Positions 1-7,433 of a stretch of 64,000 bases of DNA are shown here, piece by piece; positions within the stretch are counted from its first letter, which is position 1, and every line of letters begins with the position of its first letter. The position numbers and the translations under genes were made by a program. The notes below the pieces were generated by a model. The model was not told where the DNA came from. It worked only from the letters and a program-made list of their open reading frames with translations, and ran no database searches. The DNA is from Frigoribacterium sp. Leaf415 (GTDB lineage: Bacteria; Actinomycetota; Actinomycetes; Actinomycetales; Microbacteriaceae), in assembly GCF_001424645.1 (NCBI RefSeq), contig NZ_LMQR01000001.1, forward strand, positions 2,368,621 to 2,432,620, in the 5' to 3' direction.

Positions 1-1119
1 CACGACGACGTCGTAGCGTTCACGGGCGGTCTCGAGCAGGAGCGCCATCGAACGCGAGCTCAGCAGGGGGCTCGGGTTCGGCGGCACGTCGCCGGCCGTC
101 AGGATGTCGACGCCGTCGCGCCACGACGTCACGGCTGCGGCGAACTCGAGCCGGCCGACGACGACGTCGGTCAGGCCCACCTCGTCCGAGACGGCCGCGA
201 GCTCGGCGAGACCGCTGCCGCGCAGGTCGGCGTCCACGACGAGCACACCGAGACCGCGTTCGGCGAACGCCAACGCGAGGTCGAGGGCGACCGCCGCCCG
301 CCCCTCGCGCTCGTCGGCCGCGACCGACGAGACCGCGATGGTGCGGGTGGCCCGGTCGACGTCCGCGAACTGCAGCTGGGCGCGGATGCGACGGAAATCG
401 TCCGCCGCCGCACCCTGGGGCTCGTCCGAGAGGGCGAGCACGCCACGGTTGCGCCGCGTCACGCTGCCGAGCATGGGGACGAGATGCAGGTCCTCGACGT
501 CGCGGGCGGTGCGGAGCCTGGTGTCGACCACCGAGCGCAGCAGCGCCAGGGCGATGCCGAGGACGGTCCCGACGGCGAGACCGCTCAGGGCGATCAGCCG
601 ACGGTTCGGGCTGATGGGCGACGTCGGGGGCGTCGCCTCGGCGATCGGGGCGACGCTCAGCGTCGAGTCGCCGGCGGTGTTCTCGGGCGACAGTGCCCGG
701 GCCTGCCGGCTCAACGAGATGGTGACCGCGTTCGCGACGTCGGCCGCCCGCTGGGCGTCACCGTCCACCACGGCGACGTCGATGATGACGGTGTTCAGAG
801 GGTTCTCGGCGGTGATCTGACGTGCGAGCTGCGTCGGGGTCACGTCGAGGCCCATCTGCTCGATGACGGGTTCGAGCACGACCGAGGACGTGGCCAGACG
901 CGTGTAGCTCTGCACGAGGTTCTGCGTGTACGACGACCCCTGCAACAGCTCGTTGGGATCGGAGCCCTCGGTCGCCGAGACGAAGACGCTGCTCGTGGCC
1001 CGGAACGAGTCGGGCTGCGTCTGGGCGTACGCGTAACCCGCGCTTCCCCCCAGGAGGGCGAGGACGACGACGAGGGGCCAACTCTTCAGGAGAGCGCGCC
1101 AGTAGTGCTGAGGATCCAA
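1..1119 (-). CDS. Wzz-type chain-length determinant fused to a BY-kinase-like ATPase domain (3' end outside window)
   Basis: The 373 visible codons begin at a TTG preceded by GGGAG. A first membrane segment (about residues 12-32) and a second (about 170-190) bracket an extracytoplasmic Wzz-like region, the layout of polysaccharide co-polymerases that set capsule or exopolysaccharide chain length. After the second segment comes the cytoplasmic ATPase of bacterial tyrosine kinases: the Walker A' stretch VVDADLR is at 294-300. The Walker A region is degenerate: at 264-276 the protein reads SSVAADEREGRAA where kinases have a G-x-G-K-S/T loop, so the catalytic lysine is missing. The C-terminus, which would carry any tyrosine cluster, lies outside the window. 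The gene lies downstream of tsaE on the same strand but is separated by 96 bases. Role in polysaccharide assembly is inferred from the family; kinase activity is doubtful. Confidence 0.75.
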   Translation of the reverse strand, partial: MDPQHYWRALLKSWPLVVVLALLGGSAGYAYAQTQPDSFRATSSVFVSATEGSDPNELLQGSSYTQNLVQSYTRLATSSVVLEPVIEQMGLDVTPTQLARQITAENPLNTVIIDVAVVDGDAQRAADVANAVTISLSRQARALSPENTAGDSTLSVAPIAEATPPTSPISPNRRLIALSGLAVGTVLGIALALLRSVVDTRLRTARDVEDLHLVPMLGSVTRRNRGVLALSDEPQGAAADDFRRIRAQLQFADVDRATRTIAVSSVAADEREGRAAVALDLALAFAERGLGVLVVDADLRGSGLAELAAVSDEVGLTDVVVGRLEFAAAVTSWRDGVDILTAGDVPPNPSPLLSSRSMALLLETARERYDVVV

Positions 1120-1154
1120 CGGACACTCCCGGGTTGAGGTGATGGAACCTGGCG

Positions 1155-1160
1155 AGCTTA
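1155..1160 (-). promoter_or_regulatory. possible -10 box for the Wzz/BY-kinase gene
   Basis: TAAGCT on the minus strand lies about 35 bases upstream of the TTG start. No good -35 hexamer is visible at 16-18 bases, so this is a weak call. Confidence 0.3.
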
Positions 1161-1215
1161 CCCGGAGCGGAGCAGTCCTCACGACCCCCGGTGGGGGCAT
1201 CCGCGCCCGCGCCGG

Positions 1216-1779
1216 TCAGTCGGCGAGCAGGGCCGTGTCGGCCCAGCGGGTGCCGTGCGGGGTGATCGTCACGCGTCTCGGCTCGTCCGGCGTCTCGAGA
1301 TCGGGCGCGTCCGACTCGTCGGCGTGCCCGTCGTCCACCGGTTCGCCCTCGGACGCACCGACACCGTGCCTCTCGACCGCTCCCGTCGGTCGCTCGATCA
1401 CGACGTCGAGCCACGAGTCGGACACCCCGTCGAGGAGCCCCGCACCCCACTCGACGACCACGATCGAGCCCTCGAAGTCGAGGTCCAGGTCGTCGAGCTC
1501 GGCCTCGCCCGACAACCGGTACGCGTCGACGTGCACCAAGGGCGTGCCCGACGCGGTCGGGTGCGTGCGCGCCAGGACGAACGTCGGGCTCGCCACCTGC
1601 CCGCGGACCTCGAGCCCCTCGCCGAGGCCGCGCGTGAAGGTCGTCTTGCCGGCTCCGAGCGGTCCGGTGAGGACCAGCAGGTCACCCGCTCGCAGCCGGC
1701 TGGACACCCGACGCCCCAGCGCCTCCATGGCGTCGGAGTCGGCGACCGTGAGCTCGACGGGAGCGCCCGAGATGGTCAC
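1216..1779 (-). CDS. tsaE: tRNA threonylcarbamoyladenosine biosynthesis ATPase TsaE
   Basis: 187 residues from a GTG that overlaps the upstream racemase stop by four bases (GTGA), so the two are probably translationally coupled. TsaE is the small P-loop ATPase that drives the TsaB-TsaD complex making t6A at position 37 of ANN-decoding tRNAs. The Walker A GPLGAGKTT is at 39-47, the family motif SPTF at 64-67, HVDAYRL at 83-89 and the EWG triplet at 110-112. The C-terminal 35-40 residues (acidic, then Arg/Thr) extend past the usual core. The usual actinobacterial partners tsaB, rimI and tsaD do not follow; a polysaccharide gene does. Confidence 0.93.
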   Translation of the reverse strand: MTISGAPVELTVADSDAMEALGRRVSSRLRAGDLLVLTGPLGAGKTTFTRGLGEGLEVRGQVASPTFVLARTHPTASGTPLVHVDAYRLSGEAELDDLDLDFEGSIVVVEWGAGLLDGVSDSWLDVVIERPTGAVERHGVGASEGEPVDDGHADESDAPDLETPDEPRRVTITPHGTRWADTALLAD

Positions 1780-2912
1780 GGGCGGCCGCCGACGTAGACG
1801 CGCGGCACCCGGGCGCCGACGCGGCAGGCGACCTCTTCGGGGATCGTGTCGGTGGCGTCGGCCCACTCGCCGATCGTCATCTCTCCCCGGTCGCCCGGCC
1901 CGAACAGCACGACCTCGTCGCCGACCGCGACCGGGTCGTCGCCCATGTCGACCAGGAACTGATCCATGGCGACCCGGCCCACGATCGGCCGCGGCGCACC
2001 GTTCACGACGACGTGCACCGCCCCCTGCGCCCGGCGGCTGACGCCGTCGGCGTAGCCCAGGGGCACGAGCGCGAGCGTCGTGTCGGACGGGGCACGGAAC
2101 GTGTAGTCGTACGAGACCCCGGTGCCCGCGGCGACGCGCTTGACCTTGACGACGGACGCGCTCAGCGTGAGCACCGGACGCAGTCCGCGGTCGGCGGCGG
2201 TCACGCCCTCGGTCACGGGGATGCCCAGGCCGTTGGACCCCATGCGCACCATGTCGAACCGCCGCTCGGGGTGCTCGAGCGCGGCCGAACTCGACGACAT
2301 GTGCCGCTTCTCGACGGTCGCACCGAACGCCTCGGCGTCGGCCACGGCCTTCTCGAACACCCGGGCCGCGGCCTGGTCGTCGGCCTCGCTCGTCTCGCTG
2401 ACGTGAGAGAAGATGCCGCGCAGGCGGACCACGCCCTCGTCGCGCAACTCGACGGCACGGGCGACGAAGACCGGCCAGTCCGAGGGCAGGCAGCCCTCGC
2501 GGTGCAGCCCGGTGTCGATCGTCAGGTGGAGGAGGGCGACGCCACCGCGTGCCCGCGCGACCGCGGCCACGGACTCGAGCTGGTCGAGGGTCGACACCCC
2601 CAGGTCGACGTGCAGGTCGACGGCGGCCTCGAGGTCGTCGGACGGGCTCAGCTGCCAGGCGAAGAACGACGCGTCGCCGCCGATGCCCAGGCGTCGCATC
2701 CTCAGGGCCGGCGCGAGCTCGACCGTGCCGAACCAGCGGATGCCCGCCGCCACGGCCTCGGGCACGAGGACGTCGGCCCCGTGCGAGTAGGCGTCGGCCT
2801 TGACGATGGCCAGGATCTCGACAGGGTCGAGACGGGCGATCAACGACTCGAGGTTCGCCCGGTACGCGGCCAGGTCGACCGTGGCCCGGCGCAGGGACGT
2901 CGCGGCGCTCAT
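1776..2912 (-). CDS. alr: alanine racemase family protein, paralog 1 (possibly altered substrate range)
   Basis: 378-residue PLP-dependent fold-III racemase: an N-terminal barrel and a C-terminal beta domain. The Schiff-base lysine is K38 in VKADAYSHG, and the opposing catalytic tyrosine is Y268 in GVSYDY. The MDQ motif (316-318) is intact. Deviations from consensus are clear: the HxANS segment is HMSSSS, the GIALYG segment is GSNGLGI, and the conserved Tyr near the C-terminus (Tyr354 of Geobacillus Alr, which limits substrate size) is replaced by P358. The gene overlaps both neighbours by four bases (ATGA with paralog 2, GTGA with tsaE). D-alanine for the wall is the default reaction, but the active-site changes make another amino acid plausible, for example a D-diamino acid or D-serine. 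That is inference; amino-acid racemase chemistry is well supported. Confidence 0.88.
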   Translation of the reverse strand: MSAATSLRRATVDLAAYRANLESLIARLDPVEILAIVKADAYSHGADVLVPEAVAAGIRWFGTVELAPALRMRRLGIGGDASFFAWQLSPSDDLEAAVDLHVDLGVSTLDQLESVAAVARARGGVALLHLTIDTGLHREGCLPSDWPVFVARAVELRDEGVVRLRGIFSHVSETSEADDQAAARVFEKAVADAEAFGATVEKRHMSSSSAALEHPERRFDMVRMGSNGLGIPVTEGVTAADRGLRPVLTLSASVVKVKRVAAGTGVSYDYTFRAPSDTTLALVPLGYADGVSRRAQGAVHVVVNGAPRPIVGRVAMDQFLVDMGDDPVAVGDEVVLFGPGDRGEMTIGEWADATDTIPEEVACRVGARVPRVYVGGRP

Positions 2913-4000
2913 GCGGTGTACCTCCGGGTGAGGCCGGCGGCCAGGCAGGCCACGACCTCGTAGGTGATGCCGCCCATGGCCTCGGCCCAGTCGGCGGCGG
3001 ACTGCCGGCCCAGGGTCGGGTCGCCGAACAGCACGACCTCGTCACCGATCTCGACGGGGTCGTCGCCCACGTCGATCACGAGGGCGTTCATGGCGATGCG
3101 CCCGCGGACCCGGTAGGTGCGCCGGCCGATCGTGACGGACGCGCGCTCGCTCGCGGCCCGGTCGATGCCGTCCGCGTACCCCACCGGCACGATCGCGATC
3201 GACGTGTCGCGCTCGGGGCGGAAGAGGTAGCCGTAGGACACGCCCTCGCCCGCCGGGATGCGCTTGACGGTGGTCACCGGCGCCGTGACGGTCATGGCCG
3301 GACGCAGGCCGAGCTCGGCCGACGTGCGGTCGGGGTAGGGGCTGAGCCCGTAGCTCGCGAGACCGAAGCGCACCATCGTGGCCCTCGACCCGACGTAGTC
3401 GAGCGCCGCCGCCGAGGCGGCGACGTGCAGCAGTGGCGGCCGAACGCCCCGCTCGTCGAGCATCTGGGAGGCGCGGGCGAAGCGGGCCGTCTGCAGGCCG
3501 TCCTCCTCGGACGAGGCGTTCGACACGTGGGTCATGAGGCCCTCGACCGGCACGACGCCGGCGTGGCCGGCCGCACGCTCGAACAGCTCGGGCCACTCGG
3601 ACTCGACGGCCCCGTTTCGACTCAGACCCGTGTCGATCGCCAGGTGGACCGCCCGGACGCCGGCCGCCACGGCCGCCTCGAGCTGGTCGACGCTCGACAC
3701 GGCCGGGGTGATGCCGAGCGCGGCGGCCTCGACGAAGTCCTCGTCGGGCGCGTGCAGCCAGGCCAGCACGGGCGCCTCGACACCGGCTCGTCGCAGGGCC
3801 ACGGCCTCGGTCAGGTCGGCCACGCCGAGCCAGTCGACGCCCGCCTCGACGAAGGCCCGGGCACACTCGACGGCACCGTGGCCGTAGGCGTTGGCCTTGA
3901 CCACGGCCATGACGGCGGCCGGCGCGACGGCCGCCCGCAGCACCTCGACGTTGTGTCGCAGCGCGGCCGTGTCGACGGTGACGGTGACGTCGTGGGTCAT
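2909..4000 (-). CDS. alr: alanine racemase family protein, paralog 2
   Basis: 363-residue fold-III PLP racemase adjacent to paralog 1. It keeps the textbook lysine motif VVKANAYGHG (K35), the catalytic Y256 in GVSYGY, the ASYGLSP segment and the C-terminal Tyr (Y347 in ITYE) that the other copy has lost. In turn it lacks the MDQ motif: residues 304-306 read MNA, so the aspartate beside the active site (Asp313 in Geobacillus Alr) is N305. The two copies therefore deviate at complementary positions. Start ATG overlaps the acpS stop (ATGA) and its own stop overlaps the next start, so acpS-alr-alr-tsaE looks like one coupled unit. By overall similarity to the consensus this is the better candidate for the D-Ala enzyme, but the N305 change leaves room for doubt. 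Confidence 0.9.
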   Translation of the reverse strand: MTHDVTVTVDTAALRHNVEVLRAAVAPAAVMAVVKANAYGHGAVECARAFVEAGVDWLGVADLTEAVALRRAGVEAPVLAWLHAPDEDFVEAAALGITPAVSSVDQLEAAVAAGVRAVHLAIDTGLSRNGAVESEWPELFERAAGHAGVVPVEGLMTHVSNASSEEDGLQTARFARASQMLDERGVRPPLLHVAASAAALDYVGSRATMVRFGLASYGLSPYPDRTSAELGLRPAMTVTAPVTTVKRIPAGEGVSYGYLFRPERDTSIAIVPVGYADGIDRAASERASVTIGRRTYRVRGRIAMNALVIDVGDDPVEIGDEVVLFGDPTLGRQSAADWAEAMGGITYEVVACLAAGLTRRYTA

Positions 4001-4419
4001 CGGTCTGCCCCTTCGTGGTGTGCGTCGTCGTGGTCGGCAGCGACGCGGCCGTCGCCCTCGGCGACCACGTAGGCGACCGCCACCCCGCCGTCGTGGCTGA
4101 GCGACAGGTGGAGGCGCGTGACGCCTCGCGAGTCCGCCAGCGACCGTGCTCCCCCGCTGAGCACGAGCGACGGGGCTCCCTGGTCGTCGGAGACGACGAC
4201 GACGTCGTGCCAGCGCACCCCGGTGGAGCCGCCCAGGGACTTGATCAGCGCCTCCTTGGCGGCGAAGCGGGCCGCAAGCGACTGGCGCCCGCGGGGGCTG
4301 CCGTCCCGCAGGACGAGTTCGTCAGCCCGGAACAGTCGCGTCGCGAGTGTCGGGGTGCGCTCGATCGAGCGGTCGAAGCGTTCGAGGTCGACGACGTCGA
4401 CGCCGATGCCCACGATCAC
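3997..4419 (-). CDS. acpS: holo-[acyl-carrier-protein] synthase
   Basis: 140-residue AcpS-type phosphopantetheinyl transferase, which moves 4'-phosphopantetheine from CoA to the serine of acyl carrier protein. The N-terminus GIGVDVVDLERF carries the Mg-binding D8; the second signature RFAAKEALIKSLG has the metal-binding E56; HLSLSHD at 104-110 closes the fold. The C-terminal 20 residues are rich in Asp and His and exceed the usual 120-125-residue length. It is the first gene of the acpS-alr-alr-tsaE overlap chain, 41 bases after glmS on the same strand, so it may be read from the glmS promoter. Confidence 0.95.
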   Translation of the reverse strand: MIVGIGVDVVDLERFDRSIERTPTLATRLFRADELVLRDGSPRGRQSLAARFAAKEALIKSLGGSTGVRWHDVVVVSDDQGAPSLVLSGGARSLADSRGVTRLHLSLSHDGGVAVAYVVAEGDGRVAADHDDAHHEGADR

Positions 4420-4460
4420 GTCCTCACCCGCTTGACGCCCTGCCCCGGCTGCACGACCCG

Positions 4461-6314
4461 CTACTCGACGGTGACCGACTTGGCCAGGTTGCGCGGCTGG
4501 TCGACGTCGAGGCCCTTGGCGGCGGCGAGCTCCATGCCGAAGATGTGCAGGGGCACGACCGACAGCAGGGGCTCGAAGAGCGGGGCCGCCAGCGGGATGT
4601 GCAGCACCTCGTCGGCGAAGGGCAGCACCGCGGCGTCGCCCTCTTCGGCGATCGCGATGACCCGGGCGCCGCGCGCACGGATCTCTTGGATGTTCGAGAC
4701 GACCTTGGGGTGCAGCGAGCGCGGGTCGCGCGGGCTGGGGACGATCACGAAGACGATCTGACCGGGCTCGATCAGGGCGATCGGGCCGTGCTTGAGTTCA
4801 CCGGCGGCGAAGCCCTCGGCGTGGATGTAGGCGAGCTCTTTCAGCTTGAGCGCCCCCTCGAGGGCGATCGGGTAGCCCACGTGGCGACCGAGGAACAGGA
4901 CCGACCGGGTGTCGGCCATCCAGCCGGCGAGGGTCTTGATGCGCTCGGACGACTCGAGCACCTGCTCGATCTTGCCGGGGATCTCGTGCAGGTCGGCGAC
5001 CTGCTCGGCGATGGCCTCGGTGCTGAGCGTGCCGCGCAGGGTCGCGAGGTGCAGGCCCAGCAGGAAGAGCGCGGTGCCCTGGGCGACGAACGCCTTGGTC
5101 GACGCGACGGCGACCTCGGGGCCGGCGTGCGTGTAGAGCACGGCGTCGGACTCGCGCGGGATCGTCGAACCCTGCGTGTTGCAGATCGAGAGCACCTGGG
5201 CACCCTGCTCGCGGGCGTACTTGACGGCCATCAGGGTGTCCATCGTCTCGCCCGACTGGCTGATCGACACGACGAGGGTCTTCTCGTCGAGCACCGGGTC
5301 GCGGTACCGGAACTCGTGGGCCAGCTCGACCTCGACGGGCACGCGGGCCCACTGCTCGATGGCGTACTTGCCGAGGATGCCGGCGTAGGCGGCGGTGCCG
5401 CAGGCGATGACGATGACGCGGTCGACGGTCAGCAGGCGCTCGCGCACGCCGTCGAGCTCGGACAAGGTCACGGCACCGTCGGCGGTGATGCGGCCGAGCA
5501 GCGTCTTGGCGACGGCCTCGGGCTCCTCGCTGATCTCCTTCGCCATGAAGCTGGACCAGCCGCCCTTCTCGGCGGCCGAGGCGTCCCAGTCGACCTCGAA
5601 CTCGCTCGTCTCGACCGGCGCGCCGGTGAAGTCGACGACCTCGACCGAGTCGGGACGGATCGTCACCAATTGGTCTTGACCGATCGACATGGCACGACGG
5701 GTGTGGGCCACGAAGGCCGCGACGTCACTGCCGAGGAAGTTCTCGCCGTCGCCCAAGCCGATGACCAGGGGCGAGTTGCGGCGGGCGCCGACGACGACGC
5801 CGGGCTGGTCGGCGTGCACGACGAGCAGCGTGAAGGCGCCGTCGAGGGTGTTGACGACCGTGCGCAGGGCCTCGGTCAGGTCGCCGGAGGCGCGGTAGGC
5901 CCGGGCGACCAGGTGCGCGGCGACCTCGGAGTCGGTCTCGCTGAGGAACTCGACGCCCTCGGCGAGCAGCTCGGCCTTGAGCTCGGAGAAGTTCTCGATG
6001 ATGCCGTTGTGGATGAGCGCCAGCTTGCCGTCGTCGGCGAGGTGGGGGTGAGCGTTCGCGTCGGTCGGGCCGCCGTGGGTCGCCCACCGGGTGTGGCCGA
6101 TGCCGGTCGTGCCGTCGGTGAGCGGCGTCGCCTCGAGGTCGTCGACGAGCATCTGCAGCTTGCCGGCCTTCTTGCGGGTGCCGAGGTCGCCCGCGGCGTC
6201 GATCACGGCGACTCCCGCCGAGTCGTACCCGCGGTACTCGAGTCGCTTGAGGCCGCCCAGCAGCACCTCGATGCTCTTGTCACCCGTTCCGACGTATCCC
6301 ACGATTCCACACAT
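4461..6314 (-). CDS. glmS: glutamine-fructose-6-phosphate aminotransferase (isomerizing)
   Basis: 617 residues, full length for GlmS, the cytoplasmic enzyme that makes glucosamine-6-phosphate from fructose-6-phosphate and glutamine, the entry step to UDP-GlcNAc and peptidoglycan. The start ATG-TGT exposes Cys2 as the glutaminase nucleophile (CGIVGYVG). Two SIS sugar-isomerase domains occupy roughly 295-430 and 465-600, with the isomerase signature SISQSGETMDT in the first. The C-terminus DQPRNLAKSVTVE is the invariant family tail. No glmS ribozyme or long leader precedes it: a TAGGAT box lies seven bases before the ATG, so the message is probably leaderless. glmM, acting later in the pathway, lies 1.1 kb to the right. 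Confidence 0.97.
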   Translation of the reverse strand: MCGIVGYVGTGDKSIEVLLGGLKRLEYRGYDSAGVAVIDAAGDLGTRKKAGKLQMLVDDLEATPLTDGTTGIGHTRWATHGGPTDANAHPHLADDGKLALIHNGIIENFSELKAELLAEGVEFLSETDSEVAAHLVARAYRASGDLTEALRTVVNTLDGAFTLLVVHADQPGVVVGARRNSPLVIGLGDGENFLGSDVAAFVAHTRRAMSIGQDQLVTIRPDSVEVVDFTGAPVETSEFEVDWDASAAEKGGWSSFMAKEISEEPEAVAKTLLGRITADGAVTLSELDGVRERLLTVDRVIVIACGTAAYAGILGKYAIEQWARVPVEVELAHEFRYRDPVLDEKTLVVSISQSGETMDTLMAVKYAREQGAQVLSICNTQGSTIPRESDAVLYTHAGPEVAVASTKAFVAQGTALFLLGLHLATLRGTLSTEAIAEQVADLHEIPGKIEQVLESSERIKTLAGWMADTRSVLFLGRHVGYPIALEGALKLKELAYIHAEGFAAGELKHGPIALIEPGQIVFVIVPSPRDPRSLHPKVVSNIQEIRARGARVIAIAEEGDAAVLPFADEVLHIPLAAPLFEPLLSVVPLHIFGMELAAAKGLDVDQPRNLAKSVTVE

Positions 6315-6321
6315 GCGGTCG

Positions 6322-6327
6322 ATCCTA
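6322..6327 (-). promoter_or_regulatory. -10 box of glmS, leaderless arrangement
   Basis: TAGGAT on the minus strand ends seven bases before the glmS ATG, so transcription would begin at or next to the A of the start codon. No Shine-Dalgarno sequence is present, and no -35 match is clear. Confidence 0.5.
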
Positions 6328-6384
6328 GAGGTTCCCGTCCGAGAGCCCGGCGGGCCGTGCCGACTCGCGCCGACCCCGGACCGG

Positions 6385-6390
6385 TAGCCT
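6385..6390 (+). promoter_or_regulatory. -10 box of coaA, leaderless arrangement
   Basis: TAGCCT ends seven bases before the ATG at 6398, the spacing seen for leaderless actinobacterial messages. The -35 region has no good match. It supports the ATG at 6398 over the GTG at 6392. Confidence 0.45.
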
Positions 6391-6397
6391 CGTGCGC

Positions 6398-7354
6398 ATG
6401 GCCGAAGCCAACCCGACGACCGCGCCCTCCGCCGTGCACGCGAGCCCCTTCGTCGAGATCGGACGCGACGCCTGGGCCGACCTGGCTCCGACGACGCGCC
6501 TGCCGCTGACCGAGACCGAGATCGTGCAGCTGCGCGGCCTCGGCGACCGCCTCGACATGCGCGAGGTGCAGGACGTGTACGTTCCGCTCAGCCGCCTCCT
6601 CAACCTGTACGCCGCCGGCGCCCGCAACCTGCACCGGGCCACGAGCGACTTCCTCGGCGAACGGGCGCAACGCACGCCCTTCGTGATCGGCGTCGCCGGG
6701 TCGGTGGCCGTCGGCAAGTCCACCGTCGCGCGCCTCCTGCGTGAACTCTTGAGCCGCTGGGACGACACCCCCCGCGTCGAGCTGGTCACGACCGACGGGT
6801 TCCTCTACCCGAACGCCGAGCTCGAACGCCGCGGCATCATGAGCCGCAAGGGGTTCCCCGAGTCGTACGACCGCCGTCACCTGCTGCGGTTCGTCTCGCA
6901 GGTCAAGAGCGGCGCCGAAGAGGTGCGCGCCCCGTTCTACTCGCACACCAGCTACGACATCATGCCGAGCGCCGAGGTCGTCGTGCGCCGGCCCGACATC
7001 CTGATCGTCGAGGGGCTGAACGTGCTGCAGCCCGCCGTCGCCGGCCGGCTCGCCCTGAGCGACCTCTTCGACTTCACGGTCTACGTCGACGCCCGTACGG
7101 GCGACATCGAGAACTGGTTCGTCGACCGGTTCCTCGCCCTGCAGAAGAGCGCGTTCACCCAGGAGCGCTCGTTCTTCCACCGCTTCGCCGACATGAGCGA
7201 ACCCGAGGCCAGGTCGTTCGCCTCGGGCATCTGGAAGTCGGTCAACGAACCGAACCTGATCGAGAACGTGCTGCCGACCCGGTCACGGGCGACGCTCGTC
7301 CTGCGGAAGGCCGCCGACCACAAGGTCAGCTCGGTCCTGCTGCGCAAGATCTGA
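6398..7354 (+). CDS. coaA: type I pantothenate kinase
   Basis: 318-residue CoaA, which phosphorylates pantothenate in the first committed step of coenzyme A synthesis. The Walker A loop [12 protein letters not shown] spans about 98-109, followed by TTDGFLYPN and the [11 protein letters not shown] motif typical of bacterial type I enzymes, and a conserved C-terminal [16 protein letters not shown] stretch. I chose the ATG at 6398 because a -10 box lies seven bases upstream and there is no ribosome binding site; a GTG two codons earlier is possible. It diverges from glmS across an 83-base gap. AcpS, encoded 2 kb away, uses the CoA this pathway supplies. Confidence 0.95.
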   Translation: MAEANPTTAPSAVHASPFVEIGRDAWADLAPTTRLPLTETEIVQLRGLGDRLDMREVQDVYVPLSRLLNLYAAGARNLHRATSDFLGERAQRTPFVIGVAGSVAVGKSTVARLLRELLSRWDDTPRVELVTTDGFLYPNAELERRGIMSRKGFPESYDRRHLLRFVSQVKSGAEEVRAPFYSHTSYDIMPSAEVVVRRPDILIVEGLNVLQPAVAGRLALSDLFDFTVYVDARTGDIENWFVDRFLALQKSAFTQERSFFHRFADMSEPEARSFASGIWKSVNEPNLIENVLPTRSRATLVLRKAADHKVSSVLLRKI

Positions 7355-7382
7355 CCCGCCGCGACGACGTCGCGTCCCGGTC

Positions 7383-7392
7383 AGGAGGCGCG
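7383..7392 (+). repeat. single copy of the dispersed AGGAGGCGCG 10-mer
   Basis: Unpaired copy in the 79-base gap between convergent coaA and glmM. No ribosome binding role is likely, since no start codon follows at usable spacing. The same 10-mer recurs at least 17 times across the window. Confidence 0.6.
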
Positions 7393-7433
7393 GGTGCCGT
7401 CACCACGACGACGCGCCCCGTCCGCCGCGCGGC

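Noticed and set aside
1216..3045. A single 609-codon minus frame joining tsaE to upstream sequence
   Set aside because: Only its last 187 codons have family motifs; the rest is antiphase to the first alanine racemase.
6315..6397. glmS ribozyme or glucosamine-6-phosphate riboswitch
   Set aside because: There is almost no leader, and no ribozyme core could fit between the -10 box and ATG.
4347..6509. Long plus-strand open frame opposite glmS
   Set aside because: It is a GC-rich shadow: Asp/Arg/Gly/Leu-rich without domains, directly antisense to a well-conserved gene.
7383..7392. AGGAGGCGCG as a Shine-Dalgarno for a missed small gene
   Set aside because: No start codon with a sensible ORF follows at 5-10 bases, and the motif recurs on both strands at gene ends and inside coding regions.
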